From CAVSLM01 sp963728895 (GTDB taxonomy: Bacteria > Pseudomonadota > Gammaproteobacteria > JBBQDK01): a stretch of DNA of 64,000 nt. Of the stretch, positions 25,641 to 34,117 are shown piece after piece. The stretch lies in the NCBI GenBank assembly GCA_963728895.1, contig CAVSLM010000012.1, positions 1 to 64,000 of the forward strand, written 5' to 3'. Under the pieces are notes generated by a model. The model had not been told where the DNA came from, made no database searches, and saw only the letters and a list, made by a program, of their open reading frames with translations. A program made the position numbers and the translations under genes. Every line of letters starts with the position of its first letter. Positions within the stretch are counted from its first letter, which is position 1.

Positions 25641-26822
25641 TCACGCCGGCGAGCGTGGGGTCGGTGGTGGCACAATATCAGCGGGGCGTGACGCCGGGCG
25701 TGCGCCCGCCGGGCAGTCCGGCCCGGACAGACTGACCGGCTGTGCCGCGAGGGTGGCAAGCCGCTCGGCGCGCTGTTCCGCCGGCAGCTTCGCCAATCGA
25801 TGGGCCGCGCGGAAGAAGGCCGGCAGGTCGCCGCCCTGCTGCGCCAGCAGCGCCCGAAAGGCGGGCACGTACTGCCGATAGGTCGCAAGCGCGGCGAGTT
25901 TGGCGTTGTTGACCGGTCCCTTGAACCACCCGTCGTAGCCGCCGTAACCGCCCCAGGTGCGGCGCAGCGCCGCGTACCGCGTCTTCAGTTCGCGGAAGAT
26001 GCGCGCCTTCCCGGCCACCATCGACGCGCGCGGCAGACCGCTCTCATAGAGCTGGGTGAGCTGCCTGCGCGTATCCCAGACCAGGTGCAGGAACTGCTCC
26101 TCGCGGCGCTGCTCGGCAACGTAGGCGCACACGGCGTCGGGATGCGCATATGCCAGCCAGCGGCGCGTGCCTTCGTCCTGCACCGTGACGGCGAGCGATT
26201 CGTTGAAGGTCGTGTCGCCGGGAATGTAGAGCTCCTGATGGGTAAGCTCGTGGAAGATCAGACCGGCCAGGCGATCCTCCGGCCAGTCGAGCATGGTGTT
26301 GAGCAACGGGTCGTCGAACCAGCCGAGCGTCGAGTAGGCGGCCACCCCGCCCACGAACACGTCGTAGCCCTGGCGCCGCAGTCCATCGGCGAACTGCTGC
26401 GCCGCGTGCTCGGAGAAATATCCACGGTAGCTCAGGCAACCCACCACCGCGAAGCACCACTTCTTCGGCTCCAACGAAAACTCGGGCGTGGCCACCACGT
26501 TCCACACCACGAACGATCGGTGCAGGTCCGTATAGCTGCGGTAGCTGCGATTGTCCGGCAGACCCAGCTCGGCGCTTGCGAAGTCGCGGATGCGCAGCAC
26601 CGTGTCGAGCTTCTTCTTGAGCGGCTGCGGCGTCTCATCGCTCTGCAGCAGCTCCGCGATCGGCCGGCGCCGATCCAGCACCTGCAGCTGGCCGCTGATC
26701 GACTGGCCGTAGTAGCGCAGCGTCGAGCACCCGCCGATCAGCACCGCACACAGGGCGGCAAGCAGCACGCCGGTCACGGCCATCTGCCTGTGCTTGGGTC
26801 GTGCCCGCCGCTTCGCTACCAT
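25641..26822 (-). CDS. Predicted zinc aminopeptidase, lipoprotein
   Basis: A 393-residue protein of the putative bacterial aminopeptidase family (PF10023 type). The N-terminus MVAKRRARPKHRQ, a hydrophobic stretch and LIGGC form a lipoprotein signal with Cys as the lipidation site. The zinc motif HELTHQ is near residue 190 in LIFHELTHQELYIPG, followed by NESLAVTVQ. ATG at 26822 is the only start giving a complete signal peptide, and it is just six bases from the divergent cca start. It is probably anchored facing the periplasm. Substrate unknown. Confidence 0.8.
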   Translation of the reverse strand: MVAKRRARPKHRQMAVTGVLLAALCAVLIGGCSTLRYYGQSISGQLQVLDRRRPIAELLQSDETPQPLKKKLDTVLRIRDFASAELGLPDNRSYRSYTDLHRSFVVWNVVATPEFSLEPKKWCFAVVGCLSYRGYFSEHAAQQFADGLRRQGYDVFVGGVAAYSTLGWFDDPLLNTMLDWPEDRLAGLIFHELTHQELYIPGDTTFNESLAVTVQDEGTRRWLAYAHPDAVCAYVAEQRREEQFLHLVWDTRRQLTQLYESGLPRASMVAGKARIFRELKTRYAALRRTWGGYGGYDGWFKGPVNNAKLAALATYRQYVPAFRALLAQQGGDLPAFFRAAHRLAKLPAEQRAERLATLAAQPVSLSGPDCPAGARPASRPADIVPPPTPRSPA

Positions 26823-26828
26823 GGGCCG

Positions 26829-28076
26829 ATGAAGATCTACCTGGTCGGTGGCGCGGTTCGTGATCAGCTCCTGGGGCTCCCGGTCCGGGAACGCGACTGG
26901 GTGGTCGTAGGCTCCACGCCCCAGGAGATGCAGGCGCGCGGCTTCAAACAGGTCGGCAGGGATTTCCCGGTGTTTCTCCACCCCGAGACCGGCGAAGAAT
27001 ACGCCCTCGCGCGCACCGAACGTAAGACAGCGCCAGGGTACACGGGGTTCGAAGTGCATGCCGCGCCCGACGTGACCCTGGAGGAGGACCTGCGCCGCCG
27101 CGACCTCACCATCAACGCCATCGCGCGTGCCGAGGACGGTACGCTGATCGATCCCTTCGGCGGCCGGGACGACCTGCGCGACGGGCTGTTGCGGCATGTG
27201 TCACCGGCGTTCGCCGAAGACCCGGTACGCATCCTGCGCGCAGCGCGCTTCGCGGCGCGGTTCGCGCGCTACGGCTTCCATGTCGCGCATGGCACACAGG
27301 CGCTGATGAAGCGCATGGTCGAAGCCGGCGAAGTCGATGCCCTGGTTCCCGAGCGGGTGTGGACGGAGCTTGTGCGGGCGCTCGGCGAAGACCGCCCGTC
27401 GCGCTTCTTTGAAGTGCTGCAGCGCTGTGGCGCCCTGGCGCGCGTGATCCCCGAGCTCGACCGCCTGTTCGGCGTCCCGCAGCCGCACCGGCATCATCCG
27501 GAGGTCGACGCCGGGGTGCACGCCTTGATGGTGCTCGATCAGGCCGTGCGCCTCTCGCCGGAGCCGAGCGTGCGTTTCGCCGCCCTGATGCACGACCTCG
27601 GCAAGGCAGAGACGCCACCCGAGATCCTGCCGCGCCACATCGGCCACGAGAACCGCAGTGCGCAGCTGGTGCAGCAGGTCTGCGCCCGCCTCAAGGCCCC
27701 GGCACAATTCCGCGATCTTGCCGTGCTGGTCGCGCGTTTCCACCACCACTGCCACCGCGCCGCCGAGCTGCGACCGTCCACCCTCCTCGACACCCTGGAG
27801 GCGCTCGACGCCTTCCGCCGCCCGGAACGCTTCGAGCGTTTTCTTCTCGCCTGCATGGCCGATGCCCGCGGCCGCACCGGGCACGAGGACGATCCCTACC
27901 CCCAGGCCGACCTGCTGCGCGCCGCCCTCACTGCGGCCGCTGGCGTGGATCCCCGCGACCTGGTGCAAAGCGGCCTCACCGGAGAAGCGCTCGGCCACGC
28001 GCTGCGCGAAAAGCGCATCGCCGCCGTGCGCGCGTTGCGCAAGGAGTTTCAACTCTCCGGCCCGGACTCGCGCTGA
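26829..28076 (+). CDS. cca: Multifunctional CCA tRNA nucleotidyltransferase
   Basis: A 415-residue class II nucleotidyltransferase that adds CCA to tRNA 3' ends. The start MKIYLVGGAVRDQLLGLPV, the metal pair in RERDWVVVG, the DLTINAIAR and EDPVRILRAARF motifs are close to E. coli Cca. The C-terminal HD phosphohydrolase domain is present (FAALMHDLGKAETPPE, RHIGHENRSAQLV). ATG 26829 matches the family start exactly. The tRNA at 38121 lacks an encoded CCA, so this activity is needed in the cell. Confidence 0.96.
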   Translation: MKIYLVGGAVRDQLLGLPVRERDWVVVGSTPQEMQARGFKQVGRDFPVFLHPETGEEYALARTERKTAPGYTGFEVHAAPDVTLEEDLRRRDLTINAIARAEDGTLIDPFGGRDDLRDGLLRHVSPAFAEDPVRILRAARFAARFARYGFHVAHGTQALMKRMVEAGEVDALVPERVWTELVRALGEDRPSRFFEVLQRCGALARVIPELDRLFGVPQPHRHHPEVDAGVHALMVLDQAVRLSPEPSVRFAALMHDLGKAETPPEILPRHIGHENRSAQLVQQVCARLKAPAQFRDLAVLVARFHHHCHRAAELRPSTLLDTLEALDAFRRPERFERFLLACMADARGRTGHEDDPYPQADLLRAALTAAAGVDPRDLVQSGLTGEALGHALREKRIAAVRALRKEFQLSGPDSR

Positions 28077-28141
28077 GTACAAGCACTCGTCGCGCCGACA
28101 GCGCAACCAGCTGCCGTCCCGCCGAGCACGAACCATCCCCC

Positions 28142-28402
28142 CTTGTAGGAGCGTCGCTCCCGGCGGCGCGATGCGGCCCGCAGGGCCGCGGTCATTTCTG
28201 CAATGTTTCATACGGGGCCGCAACGCGACGGCGCTGGGCGCCGCAGAATCGCGGTGCATAGCCCCGCTCCCACGGTACCGGCATTCCGAACGGCGGGACC
28301 AACCTGCACCCGCAGCGCATCGTGGTCCTGCCGAGGACGAACCACCCACCTGTAGGAGCGTCGCTCCCGGCGGCGCGATATGCGGCCCGCAGGGCCGCGT
28401 TG
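28142..28402. repeat. Two copies of the GGAGCGTCGCTCC palindromic repeat
   Basis: Units at 28142-28190 and 28350-28402 share GTAGGAGCGTCGCTCCCGG and CGGCCCGCAGGGCCGC with those at 11616-11664 and 59180-59232. A GAATCGCGGTGCATAGCCCCGCTCCCAC unit lies between them (28246-28274) and matches 11466-11492. No gene is seen in 28077-28514 outside these repeats. Confidence 0.8.
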
Positions 28403-28514
28403 CTGCGATGTCTGGAACCAGATCGAAGGCGGCGGCGCTGCGCATCGCGGGATCGGGCAAGGTCCGCGCCCCCCACGGGACCGCGCTGCCCTCCGCACGC
28501 GACTCCTCGTGCAC

Positions 28515-29690
28515 TCACAACCGCCCGCGCAGATCCCGCAGGCGAAACCCCGCCAGCGGCTGTTCCAGTCCGCGGGCCAGCACCATGACCTGAAAGCGCT
28601 CGCCCATTTCGCCGGGCAGCGTCAGCAGCCTCACTTGCCGTGCCGTTTCCAGCTGCGCGCGAAGGTCCTGGTGGTCGGCCTCGGCGGCGAGCTCCGGGAG
28701 GCCACTGGCGAGGAGAAAATGGGCCTGCGTGGTATAGCCGTCGAGCGCGAGGCCTGCGGCGACACCGGCCTCGGCGACCGCGGTGAAATCGACGTGCGCG
28801 GTGATGTCCTGCAGGCCGGTCAGGATCAGCGGGTCGGGATGCGCGCGGTGACGGTAGTGGCACTGCAGCGTTCCCGCACTGCGTTCCGGCAGGTAGTACT
28901 CGGCGCGTGGATAGCCGTAGTCGATGAACAGCAGCGCGCCTTGCGCCAGACTCCCGGCGAAGGCACCGATCCAGGGCGCGAGGTCGAGCCGAAGCTCCGA
29001 CGTATAGCGGGGCGGCAGCGGCGCCGGAAGCTCGTCCTGCAGCGCCGCGACGGCGCGCGTCAGGGCGGCACCTGCAGGGCGCTCCGCCCAGACCAGGCGC
29101 TCCTGCGCCCAACCCACGCCAAGCTCCAGGATGCCGCCGTCGGCGATGCGGAATCTGTCCACGGGCAGCGCGTCGAGCACTTCGTTGGCGAGCACCACGC
29201 CGCGCAGGCGCTCGTGCGGGAGTGCATCGAGCCAGCACACCTGCTCCAGCAGATGCGGCACGCGTTCGGCGAGCGTACGTTCCTGGCGGGCGCGCAGATC
29301 GCCGCTGACTTCGAGTATCGAATAACGCTCGGGCAGCGTGCCCATGCGTTCCAGCTCCAACAACACGTCGGTGGCCAACGCGCCGCTGCCCGCGCCCAGT
29401 TCCAGGATGTCGCCCCCGCCACAGGCGGCCAGCACCTCGGCACAGCTGCGCGCGAGGCAACGGCCGAACAGCGGCGAGAGCTCCGGCGCCGTGACGAAGT
29501 CGCCCTCCGGACCGAGCTTGGTGCTGCCCGCGCTGTAATAGCCGAGCCCCGGCGCGTACAGGGCAAGCTCCATGTAACGGGGGAAGCCGAGAAAACCCTC
29601 CACCATCTCGGCGCGAATCACCTCCACCAGGCGGCGGCTGTGGGCCAGCGCCTCGCTATCCGGGGTCGGCAGGCGCGAATGGGAGCTCAT
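28515..29690 (-). CDS. MidA-like SAM-dependent methyltransferase (DUF185)
   Basis: A 391-residue protein of the MidA/NDUFAF7 family. Motifs include FPRYMELALYAPGLGYY near residue 40, GDFVTAPELSPLFG, the SAM-binding ILELGAGSGALATD near residue 95, and ANEVLDALPVDRF near residue 170. In mitochondria the homologue methylates an arginine of a complex I subunit, but the bacterial role is unknown. It is full length, divergent from the pteridine reductase gene (66 bases between starts). Confidence 0.88.
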   Translation of the reverse strand: MSSHSRLPTPDSEALAHSRRLVEVIRAEMVEGFLGFPRYMELALYAPGLGYYSAGSTKLGPEGDFVTAPELSPLFGRCLARSCAEVLAACGGGDILELGAGSGALATDVLLELERMGTLPERYSILEVSGDLRARQERTLAERVPHLLEQVCWLDALPHERLRGVVLANEVLDALPVDRFRIADGGILELGVGWAQERLVWAERPAGAALTRAVAALQDELPAPLPPRYTSELRLDLAPWIGAFAGSLAQGALLFIDYGYPRAEYYLPERSAGTLQCHYRHRAHPDPLILTGLQDITAHVDFTAVAEAGVAAGLALDGYTTQAHFLLASGLPELAAEADHQDLRAQLETARQVRLLTLPGEMGERFQVMVLARGLEQPLAGFRLRDLRGRL

Positions 29691-29755
29691 GCAACGCCCC
29701 GGGACGCCAGGCGGGCGATGCGGTACAGTGGTCGGCCACCGGGGAGAATCCGCCC

Positions 29756-30511
29756 ATGCCGGACCGTACCGCCAGCCTCGCAGGCAGAGCCGCGCTCATC
29801 ACCGGTGCGGCGCAGCGCATCGGCGCGACGACCGCGCGCATGCTGCACTCCGCCGGCCTCGATCTGACGCTGCACTACCGCAGCTCTGCGGCCGATGCGC
29901 AGGCGCTCGCCGAGGCGTTGAACGCGCAGCGGGCGGAATCGGTGCAGCTGTTGCGCGCCGATCTTCTCAATACCGCCGAGCTGCCAGGCCTGGTCGAGAA
30001 GTGCGTCGAACGTTGGGGACGGCTCGACGTGCTGGTGAACAACGCATCGAGCTTCTATCCCACGGCACTCGGCAGCGTCACTGAAACGGAATGGCAAGAC
30101 CTGCTGGGAACCAACCTCAAAGCACCGTTCTTTTTGACCCAGGCCGCGGCGCCGCACTTGCGCGAACAGCACGGCTGCGTCATCAACATGGTGGACATCC
30201 ATGCCAAGCGCCCGCTCAAAGGTTATCCGGTATACAGCATCGCCAAAGCCGGTCTGGTCAGCATGACCCGGGCGCTGGCGCGGGAGCTCGGCCCGGAAGT
30301 GCGCGTCAATGCCGTCGCGCCCGGCGCCATACTGTGGCCGGAGCGTGGCATGGACGAGGCGCTGCGGCGCGAGATCATCTCGCGCACCGCGCTGAAGCGC
30401 CCCGGCGAGCCCGAGGACATCGCGCGCGCCATCCTGTTTCTGATCCGCGATGCGCTCTACACCACGGGCGAGGTTCTGGTGGTGGACGGCGGGCGCTCTC
30501 TCGGGCACTGA
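29756..30511 (+). CDS. Pteridine reductase (short-chain dehydrogenase/reductase)
   Basis: A 251-residue NADPH-dependent SDR. The cofactor motif is LITGAAQRIGATTARML near residue 15, with NNASSFYPTALG near residue 95. The catalytic residues are in the family's YSIAKAGLV (Tyr-x3-Lys). GAAQRIG, with Arg after the glycine motif, is typical of PTR1/FolM-type pteridine reductases. Its place beside folK and folB supports a role in reducing dihydropteridines or dihydrofolate. It converges with folK (11 bases apart). Confidence 0.88.
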   Translation: MPDRTASLAGRAALITGAAQRIGATTARMLHSAGLDLTLHYRSSAADAQALAEALNAQRAESVQLLRADLLNTAELPGLVEKCVERWGRLDVLVNNASSFYPTALGSVTETEWQDLLGTNLKAPFFLTQAAAPHLREQHGCVINMVDIHAKRPLKGYPVYSIAKAGLVSMTRALARELGPEVRVNAVAPGAILWPERGMDEALRREIISRTALKRPGEPEDIARAILFLIRDALYTTGEVLVVDGGRSLGH

Positions 30512-30522
30512 GGATCGGCGGA

Positions 30523-31026
30523 TCAGGTCTCGGGCTCGGGGAAGGCCAGGGCCGCCGGCCACATCGGCTGCTCCGACGCATCGAACGCAGCCCATAGCTC
30601 CGCGTAGGTGCGCCCGCTCACCGGGTGGCGTTCCGCACCGGCGATGTCGGCCAGCGGTCGAAGCACGAAGGCGTAGCGTTCGATCTCGGCACGCGGCAGC
30701 TCCAGCCCCGGCTCGTGCAGCACCAGGTCACCGTACAGCAGCAGGTCGAGATCCAGGGTGCGCGGGGCGAAGCGCTGCCCGTGGCGACTGCGACCGTGTT
30801 GCGCCTCGATGACGTGCAGGGCGTCTGCGACCTCGTGCACCGTGTCGCCGGTGTCGAAACCGACGACCAGATTGTAGAAATCATCGCCGGAGAAACCGAC
30901 GGCACGGCTCTCGTACACCGGAGACAGGTCCAGCGCGCCGTAGCGCGAGCGCAAGGCGGCAAGGCCCGAGCGCACGCTCCGGTCGCGGTCCACGTTGCTG
31001 CCGACGCTGAGATACACTCGGGCCAT
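30523..31026 (-). CDS. folK: 6-hydroxymethyl-7,8-dihydropterin pyrophosphokinase
   Basis: A 167-residue FolK that transfers pyrophosphate from ATP to 6-hydroxymethyl-dihydropterin in folate synthesis. VYLSVGSNVDRD opens the fold. The pterin/Mg site appears as FYNLVVGFDT and the signature RTLDLDLLLYGD near residue 90 contains the metal aspartates. It follows folB by 33 bases on the same strand, so the two are probably co-transcribed. Confidence 0.93.
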   Translation of the reverse strand: MARVYLSVGSNVDRDRSVRSGLAALRSRYGALDLSPVYESRAVGFSGDDFYNLVVGFDTGDTVHEVADALHVIEAQHGRSRHGQRFAPRTLDLDLLLYGDLVLHEPGLELPRAEIERYAFVLRPLADIAGAERHPVSGRTYAELWAAFDASEQPMWPAALAFPEPET

Positions 31027-31059
31027 GTCAGGAAGCGGTTGGGAGGTGAATTGATGCGT

Positions 31060-31434
31060 TCATCGAGCGGCACCCGGGGACACGGCCCTGCCGCGCTCGA
31101 TGACCACGCCCACGTCGCGTGCACCCCGCACCGCACCCTGCTTGTTCAGGGTGAGGCGCAGCCAGGGCACCGGGAACTCCTCGAGGATCACGGTCGCGAC
31201 GCGCTCGGCCAAGGTCTCCACCAGCTGGCACTCGCTGCCGCCGACCACTTCCATCACGCGCTTGGCGACGGCCTTGTAGTTCAAGGTATCGGTGAGATCG
31301 TCGGTTGCGGCGGCGCGGCGGATGTCGGCGCCCATTTCGAGATCCAGTACCACCGTCTGCTTGATGCGTCGCTCCCAATCATAAACTCCGATAATAGTCT
31401 CGATGCGCAGATCGCGCAGATAGATGATGTCCAT
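31060..31434 (-). CDS. folB: Dihydroneopterin aldolase
   Basis: A 124-residue FolB. MDIIYLRDLRIETIIGVYDWER is the conserved start, with the active-site Glu in this first strand region and a later Lys in TLNKQGAVRGARDVG. It splits dihydroneopterin to 6-hydroxymethyl-dihydropterin and glycolaldehyde. It is upstream of folK on the minus strand and divergent from plsY, an arrangement common in gammaproteobacteria. Confidence 0.94.
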   Translation of the reverse strand: MDIIYLRDLRIETIIGVYDWERRIKQTVVLDLEMGADIRRAAATDDLTDTLNYKAVAKRVMEVVGGSECQLVETLAERVATVILEEFPVPWLRLTLNKQGAVRGARDVGVVIERGRAVSPGAAR

Positions 31435-31553
31435 GGCTGCGGCAACCGAAGCGTGGCGGCGGGTCCGCCCATGGTAAAGGAGCAGAGCGCATTGGCAAGC
31501 GCAGACTGGCTGCGACTCTTGACCGTGCCTGCGCCGACGTTTCCAATACGCGC

Positions 31554-32171
31554 GTGATCGCCAGCCCCCTCCTCATCCTCGCCGCCTACCTGTTGGGCTC
31601 CGTTTCCAGCGCCATCATCGTCTGCCGGCTCTGGGGACTGCCCGACCCGCGCACGCAGGGTTCGATGAACCCCGGGGCCACCAACGTGCTGCGCACCGCA
31701 GGCAAGGTCGCGGCTGCGATTACGCTTGCCGGCGACGTGCTGAAGGGTCTCGTTGCGGTCGCGGTTGCGCGCGCCCTCGGCACCTCGGACGAGATCCTTG
31801 GTCTCGTGGCGCTGGCCGTCTTCTTTGGTCACCTCTATCCGGTCTTCTTCAGCTTCCACGGGGGCAAGGGTGTCGCGACCTTCATGGGCGTGCTGCTCGG
31901 AATTTCTCCGCCGGTGGGTCTGCTCACGCTGGGCACATGGCTGGCCATGGCGGTGTTGTTCCGCATCTCCTCCGCCGCAGCGCTCACCGCGGGCGTGCTG
32001 GCGCCGGTCTACATCGTGTGGCTGAGGCCTTCGGTGGCGCTGCTCGCAACGGTATTGGTCATGAGCGCAATGCTGTTCTGGCGCCATCGCAGCAACATCC
32101 GCAATCTCATTCACGGCACGGAAGCGCGCATCGGGGAGAGCAGCTCCGCAAGCGGCGAGCACGACGGCTGA
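31554..32171 (+). CDS. plsY: Glycerol-3-phosphate acyltransferase PlsY
   Basis: A 205-residue inner-membrane protein with five predicted helices. It acylates glycerol-3-phosphate from acyl-phosphate, the first step of phospholipid synthesis. The family motifs are visible: GSVSSAIIVCRL near residue 15, GSMNPGATNVLRTAGK near residue 40, and HLYPVFFSFHGGKGVATFMG near residue 95. The start is GTG at 31554. It converges with tsaD (19 bases between stops). Confidence 0.93.
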   Translation: MIASPLLILAAYLLGSVSSAIIVCRLWGLPDPRTQGSMNPGATNVLRTAGKVAAAITLAGDVLKGLVAVAVARALGTSDEILGLVALAVFFGHLYPVFFSFHGGKGVATFMGVLLGISPPVGLLTLGTWLAMAVLFRISSAAALTAGVLAPVYIVWLRPSVALLATVLVMSAMLFWRHRSNIRNLIHGTEARIGESSSASGEHDG

Positions 32172-32190
32172 ACGGCAGGCCGTGCGGCGT

Positions 32191-33228
32191 TCAGTCGGTG
32201 ACGGTCGCCGGCTCGCCAGGGGGGCGCAAGGTTTCGAGCCTCCAGCGCGGGTTGGCGGAAATCACCAGGGGCTCGTGGGCTCCCGCCTGCAGACGGCGCC
32301 AGCCGGCATAGGCAATCATCGCAGCGTTGTCGGTGCAGAACAGCGGACGTGGATAGTAAACGGCCGCACCCTCGGCGCGCAGCGCCTGCGCCAGCGCCTC
32401 GCGCAGCCGCCGGTTGGCCCCCACGCCTCCCGCCACCACCAGCCGCCGCAGCCCGGTCTGGCGCAGGGCGCGCCGCGACTTGATGACCAGGGTTTCGACG
32501 GCGGCATCCTGGAACGCCCAGGCAACATCCGCCGCCAACTGCTCGCCGCCTGGTTCATTGCGCAATGTGTTGAGCGCGAAAGTCTTCAATCCGCTGAAGC
32601 TGAAATCGAGGCCCGGGCGATCGGTCATGGGACGCGGGAAACGAAAGCGTCCCGGCCGCCCGCGTTCGGCAAGCTCGGCAAGCGCCGCCCCGCCGGGATA
32701 CGGCAGACCCAGGAGCTTCGCGGTCTTGTCGAAGGCCTCGCCCACGGCATCGTCCACCGACTCGCCGAGCACGGTGTAGCGCCCCACCGCGGCGACCTCG
32801 ACCAGCAGCGTATGCCCTCCCGACACCAGCAGGGCGACGAACGGGAACTCCGGCGCTTGCGCCTCCAGCATGGGCGCCAGCAGATGGCCTTCCATGTGAT
32901 GGATGGCGACAGCCCGCACACCCCAGGCGTAGGCCAGGCTGCGCCCGGTCGCCGCCCCTACCAGCAACGCCCCGATGAGGCCCGGGCCCTGCCGTATAGG
33001 CGACGCCGTCGATGCCGCCCGCAGGCGTGGCGGCCTCGCTCCAGCACCTGGCGGAACAAGGGCAGAGCTTACGCACATGATCGCGCGAGGCGAGCTCCGG
33101 CACCACGCCGCCGTAGCGCGCGTGCAGCTCACCTGACTATATAAGGCGTGCGCAAGCAGCCCCGCCGCGCCGTCGTAGACCGCGGCACTGGTCTCGTCGC
33201 AGGAGGTCTCGATGCCCAGGACCCGCAT
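32191..33228 (-). CDS. tsaD: tRNA N6-threonylcarbamoyladenosine synthase subunit TsaD, disrupted by indels
   Basis: TsaD transfers the threonylcarbamoyl group to A37 of ANN-decoding tRNAs and is essential in most bacteria. MRVLGIETSCDETS opens the ASKHA fold, the metal pair is in AIHHMEGH, and VVAGGVGANRRLRE and CTDNAAMIAYAG are intact. Between about 33,000 and 33,140 the frame is wrong: PELASRDHVRKL and IDGVAYTAGPG are found in another frame. The total length stays open because the indels compensate. This is the first of a row of damaged essential genes and looks like sequence error. Confidence 0.88.
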   Translation of the reverse strand: MRVLGIETSCDETSAAVYDGAAGLLAHALYSQVSCTRATAAWCRSSPRAIMCVSSALVPPGAGARPPRLRAASTASPIRQGPGLIGALLVGAATGRSLAYAWGVRAVAIHHMEGHLLAPMLEAQAPEFPFVALLVSGGHTLLVEVAAVGRYTVLGESVDDAVGEAFDKTAKLLGLPYPGGAALAELAERGRPGRFRFPRPMTDRPGLDFSFSGLKTFALNTLRNEPGGEQLAADVAWAFQDAAVETLVIKSRRALRQTGLRRLVVAGGVGANRRLREALAQALRAEGAAVYYPRPLFCTDNAAMIAYAGWRRLQAGAHEPLVISANPRWRLETLRPPGEPATVTD

Positions 33229-33356
33229 CGGACGGTTCTGCTGAGCCTGAAGAGGAGCCTTCTCGGTCGCTATAAGTATTACGTTATGCTGGTTTACCGT
33301 GTTTCCCGACTGGCGCTCTGCGCGGTCATTTTCAAATGCAAGCCAAGAGGATACTG

Positions 33357-33571
33357 ATGCCTTCGGTAAAAGTCAAAGAGAACGAGCCGTTCGATGTGGC
33401 GATGCGCCGTTTCAAGCGCGCCTGTGAAAAGGCCGGCGTGATGTCCGAAGTGCGCAGGCGCGAGTACTACGAAAAGCCCAGCGGGAACGCAAGCGCAAGG
33501 CAGCCGCCGCAGTCAAGCGGCACCTCAAGAAGCGTCGCACGGAAGCCGCCCGTCGCGAGCGCCAGTACTGA
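33357..33571 (+). CDS. rpsU: Ribosomal protein bS21, frameshifted in this sequence
   Basis: A 70-residue small-subunit protein. MPSVKVKENEPFDVAMRRF, ACEKAGVMSEVRRREYYEK are in frame 1. The expected basic tail ERKRKAAAAVKRHLKKRR and ARRERQY then stop at 33571 is in another frame, so one indel lies near 33,480-33,490 (CCCAGCGGGAACGC). It is first gene of the classical rpsU-dnaG-rpoD macromolecular synthesis operon, divergent from tsaD. Confidence 0.88.
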
Positions 33572-33607
33572 GTCCGTCCTATCCCCGCAGTCGTATTGAC
33601 TTCACGC

Positions 33608-34069
33608 ATGAGCGAGCCCTGGAAGGCGCGGGTCCAACAGGACATGAAGATGCCCTGCGCGCGGGTGACAAGCGTCGCCTGGGCGCGGTGCGTCTGATGC
33701 TGCGCAGCCATCAAGCAGCGCGAGATCGACGAGCGCATCGACGCTGCGACGACGCGCAGGTGCTGGTGGTGCTCGACAAGATGCGAAGCAGCGCCAGGAA
33801 TCCCTGCACCAGTACCAGAGCGGCCGGCCGCCAGGACCTTGCTGACCAGGAGAGCTTCGAGATCGAGGTGATCGAGCATTACCTGCCGGCGGCCCTTGAC
33901 CGCAGGACGAGGGCAACGCCATGGTAGAAGATGCGATCGCGGCGAGCGGCGCGCATTCGCTCAAGGACATGGGCAAGGTGATGGGCTGCTCAAGCCGCGC
34001 CTGCAGGGCCGTGCCGACATGGGCAGCGTCGGCGCCCGCGTCAGGAGTCGCCTGCAAGCCTGATCCGCC
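33608..34069 (+). CDS. yqeY: YqeY/GatB-like domain protein, heavily frameshifted
   Basis: Pieces of a ~150-residue YqeY protein occur in order but in different frames: MSEPWKARVQQDMK at the start, LGAVRLML, AGRQDLADQESFEIEVIEHYL, VEDAIAASGAHSLKDMGKVMG, and a final MGSVGAR-like part. The C-terminal half resembles the tRNA-binding tail of GatB. Its place between rpsU and dnaG is common in proteobacteria. At least four indels are needed to join the pieces, and both ends are approximate. Confidence 0.75.
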
Positions 34070-34117
34070 GGGACCCGCGCCGGCTGGCACGCTGCCGGTG
34101 TCCGCAAGTATTGGTCC